DNA from: Cryptomeria japonica
Lineage: Eukaryota > Streptophyta > Pinopsida > Cupressales > Cupressaceae
Direction of reading: 5' to 3'
DNA length: 64,000 nt
Assembly (NCBI RefSeq): GCF_030272615.1
Contig: NC_081413.1
Span: 183,096,951 to 183,160,950, forward strand
The position numbers and the translations under genes are program-made. A model generated the notes under the pieces. The model searched no databases. It worked only from the letters and a program-made list of their open reading frames with translations, and was not told the DNA's origin. Shown piece after piece: positions 55,116 to 64,000 of this stretch (the stretch's first letter is position 1; every line of letters starts with the position of its first letter).

Positions 55116-57129
55116 ATGGCATCCTCCTCTGCACCTGAATTCATAGCAAACCCTATAGTAGTTGAGGTTATAAAACAACCTAGGCTCGTGTTTCAGCTAG
55201 TTCCCGAGGTAGCTAAGAAAGATGACAACACAGGTGCTTTTTCAAAAATCCCAAAAAGTGTTGTTTATGCAGAAGACCCTAGAATGTATATTCATTGCAA
55301 CATAGAGGAATTAGGTGATGAAGAAATCAAAAACATGTATAAGTTTGTTATATGTGACAACTCCAGAAATGTGAAACCTAAACATAATATTGTTGAATCC
55401 CTAGGATTCACTGAAATCTTCTGCATTCTTGAATTTCCCAAGTGGTTAGGATAGTTTTAAGCAGGGTACATGGTTCATTCTTTTGGCTTGACTCAGTGCA
55501 TAAAATTACAAAGGAAGCTGTGAAAGTAGTAATAGGGTTACCCTCCACCGGTAGCAGACCCGACAAAACCAAGAAGGTTTCCAATGACTTAGTAACAAAC
55601 TTAACTAGTGCAACATCCGACAAGAGATCATTGAGGGTTAATGATGTGACCGATGCAAATGTTAGATTTGTTAGCATGATTTTAGATTACAAAGCAACTC
55701 ATGCCAATAGGCTTAACTTGGTTTCCAGTTTATGCATAAAGAGTGCTTATGACATGGTTAAGGACAATGTGAAAATTGATATCTGTGAATGGTTAAAGGA
55801 TGAGTTAATTGACAATTTAGCAAAAATCAAGAAGGATAAGAAATGAACCTTTAGATTTGGAAATTTACTTGTATGCTTAATGCTACACATAACCAAATAG
55901 GCTCCCGGTATAGGCAACAAGGATTTTGGATTTGACCTACCGGTAGGAAAACAATTATCTGATTTATTCAACAACATGGGTGAAAACAGAGAAAAGAATA
56001 TCAATGAGCATTTTCAAGCACTAAAGGTCAGAATGAATAAAAGAATTAGACTATCACAGGAAATTGTCAACAAATACAAGGATGAGATCTGGATGGAAGC
56101 AGTCATCCCAAGAACAATCTGGGTAATAGAGATGGGGTATGAAACAGATGACCACATAGTGGAAACTTATGCCAAAGCACTTCTGGAAGCCCCCAATGAA
56201 CCAAAGGAAGAAGTATTTGGTAGTGGTGAGACCATTGAAAGTCAAATTCAATCTAAAAAGAGAGTGAAAAAGGTTGAGGCATTTGTGAGAAAAGGAACCA
56301 GACAAGCAAAAGCCATAAAAGAAGATGTATTAAAGAAAACCAACATAACTGAAGATGAGTTGGCAGCCCAACAACCTGAAACTCATCTATCACCAGTATG
56401 TACTTCCTCAGAAGGTGATATGCCAGCAACTTTCAAAAGAGTTGTTAGGAAAGAGATCCCTCACCGGTAACCACTCCTTCACCTAGAAGGACAAGACAGA
56501 AGCAACAAGTCGTGAGATCTCTAGTCAAGAAAGCCACACCTAAGAAGAAGCTGACCCCCAAAAGGAAGAAGAAAACAAACACTAACTTGGCCCCTCTTGA
56601 CATATTAATGAATGAGATCACAGAGGAAGGTAAATTGAAAAACATAGGGAAAATCTATGACACCCTATCAGATGATAAGAAAGGACAAGTTGAAGAGAGT
56701 GTCATATTACACATGGAAATGTATAAAATGTTTTTGTTGCACGTCCTAAATGAAATTGCTGATGAACTATATAAAAGACTTGAGGCTAGAAGGCAAGGAA
56801 TAATTGAGTTGGATAAGAAAATTAAAATAGAAAAATTACTTGCAGTATACCCGGTCAACTCACCTAAGGAAATTGATGATCTAATAGCTCAGGCCAACCG
56901 GATAGTTTTTTCCACTGCACACTGGCAAATATCACTAATGGCAGGTAGAGTTACTGAAGTTTCAAAGGAAACAGAAAATGGTTGGGATACATTCTTGGTT
57001 GAAAAAGAAAAACAAGAAGAATATAGGAATCCCAAGCCTATTCTGGTATATCAGAAGGACAAAGGAAAGGTAAAGTTGGTGGACCACCAAGTATCAAGAT
57101 CAAAGACAACTTACCCCCACCTCCTTTAA
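55116..57129 (+). pseudogene. Orphan ORF2, N-terminal and middle part (frameshifted)
   Basis: It starts MASSSAPEFIANPIVVEV at 55116, matching SSSAPTFIANPTLVEV in the 43799 element. Blocks are 55116-55454 (YAEDPRMYIHCNIEELGDEE), then frame +2 at 55442-56470 with TGA at 55844 and TAG at about 55898 (FFWLDSVHKITKEAVK, IDICEWLKDELIDNLAKI, FGNLLVCLML, AVIPRTIWVIEMGYETDD), then frame +1 from about 56464 to 57129. The last block begins very basic (KKATPKKKLTPKRKKKTN) and continues with ILMNEITEEGKLKNIGKIYD, LIAQANRIVFSTAHWQISLM and RVTEVSKETENGWDTF. These blocks match the other copies in order. No enzyme motif is visible. The shared WLDxxHxxTKE..GLP motif and the mixed hydrophobic/charged content suggest a folded domain followed by a basic, possibly nucleic-acid-binding linker. 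The role is unknown. Confidence 0.75.
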
Positions 57130-57182
57130 ATACTCCATCGGTAAAAACAACAACCACTGAAGATCAACTGGCAGCTGAGAGT

Positions 57183-58265
57183 ATGGATACAGAGGATAAT
57201 AATCCTAATCCTCAAGTCCTATATACTATGAATCTTGATACTCAGAAGATCAACATAGTGGTAGATAAGGATACAACAGATAAATCAGGAAACAAAGAGC
57301 AACCAGCAGCAGATTCAGAGAAAAAGATGGAATCTGGTATAGAAATAGAGAAACCAACGGAGCTAAAGGCTCCAAAACATATGCCACTGGTAAGAAATGA
57401 TGCAGGAAAACCAGTGCTTAAAGAGATGGAGACATAAACAGACCTACCAGAGGTCAATACTAGCATGGTCACTTCCACCGGCACTCAATTTGTTGGATCA
57501 CGATCAAATGTAATAGAGGTATTGCTTGAATCTATCAAGAAAATATCTGATTATAGCTCACAAGTTTATAAAGAAATAGATGATTCAATTCCATTTTTGA
57601 AATCAATAGCTCCTAATTGTAAAACAAACAATAAAGATTCTTTAGGCCAGTTGGATACACTTTGTAAATATATTTCTGGAAATTTTGAGCAAACAAAGGT
57701 AGAATCTGTAAAGGAAAGTGTAGAAAAAGAGAAACATAAATTCTTTGAGGAAGGAATAAAGAAGTGTAATAGGGAATTTGACACACTTCTACCGGAATTG
57801 TGCAATTTATTGAAAGAATACAAAACTCTGTACAAAGACACCTATAAGATAAACTTTTTGACCATAGATGTAGACAAAAAGATGAGCAAGGTACAGGAAG
57901 AGATCAATAAACTTGCAGATAATTTTGTTAACTCACCTAATACATTATCAGTTTTTGAGGAAAAGATAACAAATTTTGAGGAAGAATTGCTCAAATTAGA
58001 AAGAGAGAAAGAGAAAATAATAAACAAGGCAAAATTCTTGAGATCTAAACTAAGTCCAAGATTGGACTATTTAGCATCTCTGCGGAAGGAAATCTCAGAG
58101 GCACTAACACAAGGAAGCAAAACACTGACAAAGCAATTGCAGCATTGCACCGGTATAGTATATAGAACTGAGATAGCAATAAAAGACAGTACGAAGTTTA
58201 TGGATGGTATAAACTTAATTTTGGGAGATATTCTTCAGATAATAACCACCCAACTACAAGGTTGA
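57183..58265 (+). pseudogene. Orphan ORF2, C-terminal coiled-coil part
   Basis: One frame with a single TAA at 57435-57437. The first 85 codons are acidic and low in complexity (TTDKSGNKEQPAADSEKK). From 57465 a clean 266-codon stretch forms a long coiled coil (SVEKEKHKFFEEGIKKCNRE, VDKKMSKVQEEINKLADNF, FEEELLKLEREKEKIINKAK) with the motif LSPRLDYLASLRKE, the counterpart of SPRLDSLGVHKKE in the other copies. It ends 200 bp before the 3' LTR. Coiled coils at both ORF1 and ORF2 ends suggest the two proteins, or their homomers, assemble. This is inference. Confidence 0.75.
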
Positions 58266-58316
58266 GGTTATGAATTGGTACAACTACGAAATCTACTAAC
58301 CTTTGTCATTGATGCC

Positions 58317-58469
58317 AAAGGGGGAGTAGTAGGATGAGAAAATTCAAAACACAGGGATCACATGCTCAGGGGGAGCTCTCACATTTTTGGTAACATTTTT
58401 TGGTCTACACTTTTTGGATATCTTTTGAAATTTCTCATGAGTGTTGCCATCAATGCCAAAGGGGGAGAT
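58317..58469 (+). promoter_or_regulatory. Polypurine tract and two auxiliary copies
   Basis: AAAGGGGGAG at 58317-58326, CAGGGGGAG at 58367-58375 and AAAGGGGGAGA at 58458-58468 next to the LTR. The first and third are both preceded by ATGCC, so they look like copies of one another. Confidence 0.75.
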
Positions 58470-59352
58470 TGTTGGCATATGGACACTCCAATGAGACATT
58501 GTGTGTGATTGAAGGTTTTGTCATTGATGGCAACCTTGCAATCCTATTGCACTGGCAAGACATTATACTGGCAAAGCATTACACAGGCAACCTTGCAATC
58601 CTATGGCACCGGAAAGACATTATACCGGCAAAGAATTATTCAAACAAGACAATGCACCAGCATCAGCAAGATCATTCTACACTGGCACCGGCACAGAATA
58701 TGTACACCAGCACAGAAGAGAACATGTATATCGACACAGAGGCCGACAAGACTTTTGATATGTAATATTTTGTTTATTATTGTAAGCCGACTTGGCAAAT
58801 TGTAAAATGACTCTTGTATATAAAAGAGATCATTGTAGACATTTGTAGGATATGGATAGGAAGCATAAATAAATTATAAGGCAGACCTAATGTGCGAATT
58901 GTAGGTCAAGGGTATATGTAAAGAACAGAGCAAGAACCAGCACTGAATCTAGCATTGAAGATGCTATTGTAAAGCAATATAGATCATTGGATTTGCATAA
59001 TCCTCATTGTAAGTCAGTGTGACTTCTTATTGAGCAGTGTGCTCTAGGCAGTTGGCCTTCCTGCATGTGCAGGCCCCTATTGTAAGTAATATTCTCTTAT
59101 TGGCCAGTAAGTTAATATTGTGGGTCACAAATCCCACCGAGGTTTTTCCCACGTCGGGTTTCCTTGTTAAACATCCTATGTTATGGTGTTCTTTTCATGT
59201 GGATGTTTTTTATTCTGTTATTTACATTAATTCTTGCATACCGGTATACTGTTACTTTATGTTCTGCATATTCAGTTTTAAGAAAATTTCATTACCGATC
59301 AAATACTGATTCACCACCCCCCCCCCTCTCAGTATCTGTGGGAACCCTAACA
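58470..59352 (+). repeat. 3' LTR
   Basis: 883 bp, TGTTGGCATATGG to CCCTAACA. It keeps the 57-bp internal duplication, TATATAAA at 58817, RCCGAC at 58742 and 58786, and a C-tract near 59315-59327. Confidence 0.92.
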
Positions 59353-59524
59353 ATATTTTAGTTGTGTATCTAGGATAACTTGATAAAAGGATGCATTAAT
59401 GCATTTGTACATGAGGACATGGACAAAAATATATGAACATTATTAGTTGTATTGATGAGATATGATGTATTTGTATATGAGGACATAGAATATATGATAT
59501 AGGGTATTCATAAGGATATATTGA

Positions 59525-60055
59525 TGGTGGAATGTATGCAAATTATGATGATTATGATGAAAAGATGCATAGACTAATAAATATTATGCATATGCACCTA
59601 CTTATGTATGTTCACGGATGTCAAATTTATGTGTAATACTAATAATGTGCCTAGAATGTATACAAAGTATGATGATTATGATAAAAAGATACAAAGTAAC
59701 AAATAATATGCGTACCCACCTACTTATGTATGTTCACGGATGCCATGTATATGTGCAGTGGTGAATATATGTCTAGAATGTATGCAAATTATGATGAAAA
59801 GATGCACAAGCTAATAAATCTTATGCATATGCACCTACTTATGTATGTTCACAGATGTCACATGTATGTGTAATGTTGATTATGTGTCTAGAATGTATGC
59901 AAATTATGATGATTATGATAAAAATATGCATAGACTATCAAATATTATGCATATGCACCTACTTATATATGTTCACGAATGTCATGTGTATATTTAATAC
60001 TAATTATGTGTCTATAATGTATGCAAATTATGATAGTTAGGATGAAAAGATGCAT
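59525..60055. repeat. Minisatellite, about 120-bp unit, 4-5 copies
   Basis: CACCTACTTA recurs at 59595, 59717, 59832 and 59956 (periods 122, 115, 124). Each unit also contains AGAATGTATGCAAATTATGA and TGTTCACGGATG. A partial fifth unit ends near 60055. Confidence 0.9.
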
Positions 60056-60079
60056 ACAATAGAAAAGTATATGTTTACA

Positions 60080-60334
60080 TTCATTAGGGTTGTCCAAATT
60101 TCATTGGGGCTATCCTATTTTCATTAGAGTTGTCTTGAGTTCATTAGGACTATCATGAATTCATTAGGGTTGTCCTAGGTTCATTAGGACTACTCTATTT
60201 TTATTGGGACTATACTAGGATCATTATTACATTGGTTATGATTGTCCTATGTTCATTGGGATTGTCATAGGTTCATTGGAACAATCTTGGGTTCATTGGG
60301 ACTATCATTCATTCATTAGGATTGTCTTGTGTTC
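60080..60334. repeat. Minisatellite, 20-bp unit, about 12 copies
   Basis: Units close to TTCATTAGGATTGTCCTAGG follow each other with a 20-bp period, alternating GGGTTGTC and GGACTATC variants. One unit near 60220-60240 is irregular. Confidence 0.9.
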
Positions 60335-61440
60335 CAAAATAGAAAATATACACTTCTTTCCATCTTTGCACTACTTTCCACTAACAGTTTTTAAAAGGAT
60401 CAATTTGATTGGAATGATCAAACGATGCTTATTTGAGAAAAACTTAAAGAGGGTGGTTTGATGGGATTTGATACCTACTTATAGGTTTATACAAATGATT
60501 CCTATGTTCCACAAGCTCCTAGAATGACTCTATCATAGTTTGATAGTTTTTTTCTCTTAGGCCTCTTTAGAAGCTACCACAAACAGTGTACTCTAGAATG
60601 AACGAGTGAGTTGGGAAAAAAGAAGAGACCTCCCCTAACAATTACCTCCCCACCTTGACTTGTCCACACTACCCAATTGTCAAAACTACTAAAAGTCTGA
60701 CAATTTTAATTTTTTTTCTCTAAGGCCTCTTTAGAGACTACCCTGGATGTACCACCACAAAAAGATCAGGAGACTTGAGCAATGAAAGGAGACCTTCCTA
60801 TTGGAAGTATGTGTTATGGTTTTATTTCATTTCAAAATTGTTGTTCTGGATTGGTATTGGTCAGGATTGTCTATGGTGTAGAGATCTCTTGTTGTGTTGA
60901 TGTTGCAGGTCTTCATTGGTTGTTATGAAAGTGTTGCGAACTTTTCTTATTATAGTTATCTTTGTTGGATATAGTTTTGGTACCATGGATCTGATTGTTT
61001 TGTGGTCCATAAATATCTTTGTGTTCTCCAGGTGTTGTAGCATTGTTCATTGATGTCTGTGATATTCTATGGTTGACCCATCCTTAGGTCTAGATATGAT
61101 TTGTGGGAGATTGTTTGATGTGTTATGGGTCTCAACATAGTGTTTGAAGATCTGGATTTGAGTTATTTGCATTAGAGAGTATGTTTTGACCATTAATTGC
61201 TTATATGGATGCATAGTGTGTGGATATATTGTTGGTTATTTAGATGTGTTTTGGTCCCCTCTTTCTCCTGGAATGGATCAACGTGTGTATTTTTTGTCCA
61301 AAAGGTATATTTTGGTTCAAACCGACTTGGTTCGAGCTTTTGATGATCTATCTTGTATACAAGGAATGTGTATGATTAAGTTGTGTGTGAGAGATGAGAT
61401 AAGAAGAGTATGAGAAGAGTGTGGTAGAGTGAATGTGTAA
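60335..61440. other. Intergenic DNA
   Basis: No gene can be supported. TTTTTTTCTCT(T/A)AGGCCTCTTTAGA occurs at about 60548 and 60712, a short dispersed duplication. An open frame at 61186-61413 has no recognisable domain. Confidence 0.4.
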
Positions 61441-62173
61441 TGTTAAGATAACCTTATAATGTCATATTATAAATATTATGGACATTATTAAGCTTTACCA
61501 ACATCACTAATTATATCAGATTATATGTATCAGTAATATATAAAAATGTTTATATATATTATGTATTGTATATTAATATTAAATATTATATATAATTATA
61601 TAATCATATAATATATTATACATTATATACTAACAAATTAATTAGTAAAATATGTGTCAGATCTGGTCATGTGTCCTCTACTTATATTTAAAGTGGCATA
61701 AAAAACTATTATGTTTTGTTTGTACTTAGGTAGGTCAGACATACACCTACTTTTTATCTCTTTTTTTCCACATTGAAATTTCAATTTTTTACCAAATGTG
61801 TTAGAGCATATTTGGCTATTAGTTACTTTTTTACAACTAGATATGCTTTTCTGCTTAAGTTCAATTTAGGAGTGCCTATTTTAATTTTGCACCTAGTTTA
61901 GCTTTTATGCATCTAGTTTAGCTAGATTTGAACTTCATTTAGCTCCTCATACTTGCACTTTAGTTCTCCTAAATTTAGCTATGTGCTTTATTTATAAGCA
62001 CCTCATTATACAATTGTAATTTATCTTTTAATTTTGTATTCTTTTCTTTTGAGTAATATATAGTATTCATTTGTGCAACTCCCTCTTATGGAAGTTGTTC
62101 TTTTTTTTGTTTGATCTTGCAGGAGCTTGTGTTGCAAAATTCAACATGATATCAAAGTTTTGAAATTTCAACA
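61441..62173 (+). repeat. Possible 5' LTR of a copia element
   Basis: The segment from TGTTAAGATAACC to TTTCAACA ends directly before a primer-site match (TGGTATCAAAGCCTAG, 62174-62189). It contains an AT-rich block at 61500-61625 and a TTTATAAGC TATA-like site near 61991. The start is only a guess from TG. Near the end, CAACATGATATCAAAG and CAACATGGTATCAAAG occur 27 bp apart, a duplicated LTR-primer junction. Confidence 0.45.
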
Positions 62174-62380
62174 TGGTATCAAAGCCTAGATTCGGCATGT
62201 TCCTTCTCAAGTTTTAAGGGTTTCTCTACTCAAAAGCGTTGCAGGGTCCTAGATTTTCTTTTTTGTGGATCTGGTTGTGAGAAAAAATTTCATTAGCTTT
62301 GGAGCAAAATGGGCATTGGTTCCCAAATCAAAAGATCCCTAAACCCTAAGGATTTAGCCACATTCCTATTAACAAGTCTA
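62174..62380 (+). other. Leader and possible gag start of an interrupted copia element
   Basis: After the primer site about 135 bp of leader lead to an ATG at 62309 (MGIGSQIKRSLNPKDLATFL). The DNA is then interrupted by the LTR that starts at 62381. The gag identity is not established. Confidence 0.3.
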
Positions 62381-63633
62381 TGTTGGAAATGTGCCTCTAA
62401 TTCAATTGACCCTTTGTTCATACTGATCGGGTTGACTCTAGCCGATGAAATAGTGTGAAGAAAATCTATGAGCTCTATCAGTATAACCTTTGCCAATGTA
62501 TCCTCCTTCATCGGGTGCTCGGAGAAGCAGGGATGAAGTCATCCAGATGACCCGACGAAGTCATCTTCGGTCATCGGGGTATCATCGGCTATCGGGTGGA
62601 CTTGTTCGGTATTATGCTGATACCCGATCAAGTCGCCTTAGGCAATTGGGTTGACATCGGCTATCAAGAGGAGTCTATGAGGAGTTACGCTGATATCCAA
62701 CGGATCCGCCTTGGTCAACTTCAGTGTTATCGGGGATCGGGTAACCAGTTCGGCTGTGTTTTCGATGATCCGATGAAATCAACTAAGTTCTATCAGTGAT
62801 CAAGGTGACATGGTTGGTTGCTACACCGATACCCAATGAGTTCTTCTTCGTTGGTATCGGGGATCGGGGTAGCCAGTTTGGTTGTCTTGCCAATGACCCG
62901 ATGGAGTCATCTTCGGCGATCGGGTATCATCAGGAGCTCGGGTCTATCTATTGGAGTGTTATTCTGATGAGTTGATGGAGCCAACCTGTTTTGGAGCCGC
63001 ATTAGTGGAGTCATCTACTGCTTCATTAGGAGATCGAAATAATGTATTTGTGGTATGTCTAATGGCTAATGGAGTAGAGACCAACCGCGGATGCTCGCTT
63101 CGAATCGAAGTCCAAAAGATGAGCTCATGGTCACATTAGAAGTTCCTGCCGGTGTCTATGAATACAAACCGACCCGAATTCCTAGTGCACGTGGGATATT
63201 GTGTTTCCCATGAATGCAAACCGATGCAGGCAAACGGTTAGACTTCAAACCGTTGGTGCAGTTGCTTAGATGAACTGTCGACAATCTGGTATATGAAGCC
63301 ATTGGATAATTATGGTGGTATGGTGTGTGACTAATATCCGAGAGCCGATTGTAGTGTCCAGTCTGTGACAATTTGAGAACGAATGCCTATAGTTGCAGAT
63401 TGAAACTTTATTGTAAATACATTTACTGGAATAAAGTGTTTCAACTATTGGTGGTGGGTTTTTTACCGAAAGGGTTTTCCCATGTAATTCTTGGTGTTCT
63501 ATCTCTGTGTTGATTCTATATGTTATGTCTATACTTTTCTTAATGTTCTATAAAAATTTTAAACTACATTCTTGTATGATTTCCTTTGTTAACTGACATT
63601 AGGAAGGCGTTTTTGCATTGTGCTTTGCTTACA
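62381..63633 (+). repeat. 5' LTR of a copia element running off the window
   Basis: 1,253 bp from TGTTGGAAATG to GCTTACA, immediately followed by a primer site. The first half is unusually GC-rich for this window and internally repetitive. Variants of GACCCGATGAAGTCATCTTC, ATCGGGTATCATCGG and ATCGGGGATCGGG recur between about 62480 and 62940. No second LTR is available for confirmation. Confidence 0.7.
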
Positions 63634-63635
63634 AG

Positions 63636-63651
63636 TGGTATCAGAGCTTGG
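63636..63651 (+). other. Primer binding site, initiator Met-tRNA type
   Basis: TGGTATCAGAGCTTGG lies two bases after the LTR end. Confidence 0.88.
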
Positions 63652-63751
63652 CCCGTATTGTTATCCTTGTTGGGTAGGGTTAGTTTTTTATGTTAGTTTT
63701 GTTTCAGTGGGAGTCTTGCAAAGTGTCTACTTGTTTGCTTTACAGGTTAAG

Positions 63752-64000
63752 ATGGTGAGCACCTTAGGGTGCATAGACATGGAGAAGTTTAATGGTTCTA
63801 GTTTCGAACTATGGAAACTCAAGATGGAAGACTTGTTGGTCGACTGAGACCTTTGGATTGCTATGTCTATGCAGAAACCTACAGGCATGAAGCAAGAGGA
63901 TTGGGAATTAGCCGACCGGAAGGTAAGGGGTCTAATCAGGCTATGTCTTGTTGATTTTTTTCTATTAAACATTCATGAGGAGAAAACTAAACATCTTCTC
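63752..64000 (+). pseudogene. Copia gag N-terminus, cut by the window end
   Basis: The reading MVSTLGCIDMEKFNGSSFEL, then WKLKMEDLLVD, DLWIAMSMQKPTGMKQEDWE and RKVRGLIRLCLVDFFLLN carries the KFNGxxFxLWKxKMxxLL signature of plant copia gag. A TGA at 63845-63847 breaks the frame after LLVD, at the position of a residue before DLW. The start at 63752 follows the primer site by 100 bp, as expected. The rest of the element lies beyond the window. Confidence 0.85.

Larger units (their letters stand above)
52403..59352 (+). mobile_element. Complete LTR element encoding four-knuckle ORF1 and orphan ORF2, no pol
   Basis: This 6.95-kb element has LTRs starting TGTTGGCATATGG, a primer site ATTGGTATCAGAGCC, ORF1, a spacer, ORF2 and polypurine tracts. 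ATATT at 52398-52402 equals ATATT at 59353-59357, so the ends are exact. Reading all of 53281-58469 on the plus strand shows no protease, integrase, RT or RNase H signature, so it must have depended on enzymes from elsewhere. LTRs differ at very roughly 7 percent of sites in the first 290 bp by eye, mostly transitions. It differs from the 18115/43799 subfamily in sequence but matches in gene content and order. Confidence 0.9.

Noticed and set aside
58400-58765. 121-residue open frame over the 3' LTR start
   Set aside because: It crosses the polypurine tract and the LTR boundary, and is created by the 57-bp LTR duplication.
49996-59352. Hidden RT, integrase or protease in the pol-less elements
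   Set aside because: I looked for xxDD boxes, HHCC zinc domains, DSG/DTG and TDxxWAG motifs in the readable frames and found none. A profile search would be needed to exclude very diverged remnants.
61186-61413. 75-residue open frame
   Set aside because: There is no recognisable domain, and its length is expected by chance in this composition.

Overview
The window looks like nuclear DNA from a seed plant with a very large, repeat-dominated genome. A conifer or similar gymnosperm is plausible, but the sequence alone does not prove it. Only one intact, ordinary protein-coding gene is recognisable in 64 kb: an intronless AP2/ERF gene of the DREB type on the minus strand at 14936-15559, with a TATA box about 155 bp upstream of its ATG. 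Nearly everything else that can be identified is LTR retrotransposon DNA, solo or partial LTRs, minisatellites or old coding relics.

Layout. 1-3199: undetermined DNA, then a decayed Ty3/gypsy integrase-chromodomain tail and its 3' flank with a GT microsatellite. 3205-9906: complete but dead Ty1/copia element with two LTRs and a TATTC target-site duplication, inserted in an older minus-strand copia copy whose gag-protease part and 5' LTR lie at 9912-12856. 12857-17000: the DREB gene and its flanks. 17020-21500: an unnamed repeat present on both sides of a truncated minus-strand LTR element (18115-20540). 23883-35150: a decayed copia element split by two later insertions, a solo LTR (TSD ACATG) and a minus-strand gypsy chromovirus-like element (TSD ATGTG). 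35151-43798: AT-rich DNA with a 1-kb array of 40-bp palindromic repeats and three weak coding relics. 43799-52083 and 52403-59352: two LTR elements of one unusual family lying 5'-LTR to 5'-LTR, 319 bp apart. 59353-64000: two minisatellites, then two 5' ends of copia elements, the second running off the window.

The most unusual content is the family seen at 18115, 43799 and 52403. It has copia-style LTRs, an initiator-Met-type primer binding site, a terminal polypurine tract and, in one case, a perfect 5-bp TSD. Where a pol gene would be expected it has (1) a coiled-coil protein with four CCHC zinc knuckles and (2) a second reading region of about 1,050 codons with no protease, integrase, reverse transcriptase or RNase H motif that I can find. 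I infer a non-autonomous family mobilised by a copia helper. The copia element at 3205 shares its LTR-terminal design, primer site and G-rich tracts. All copies here are broken by stops and frameshifts.
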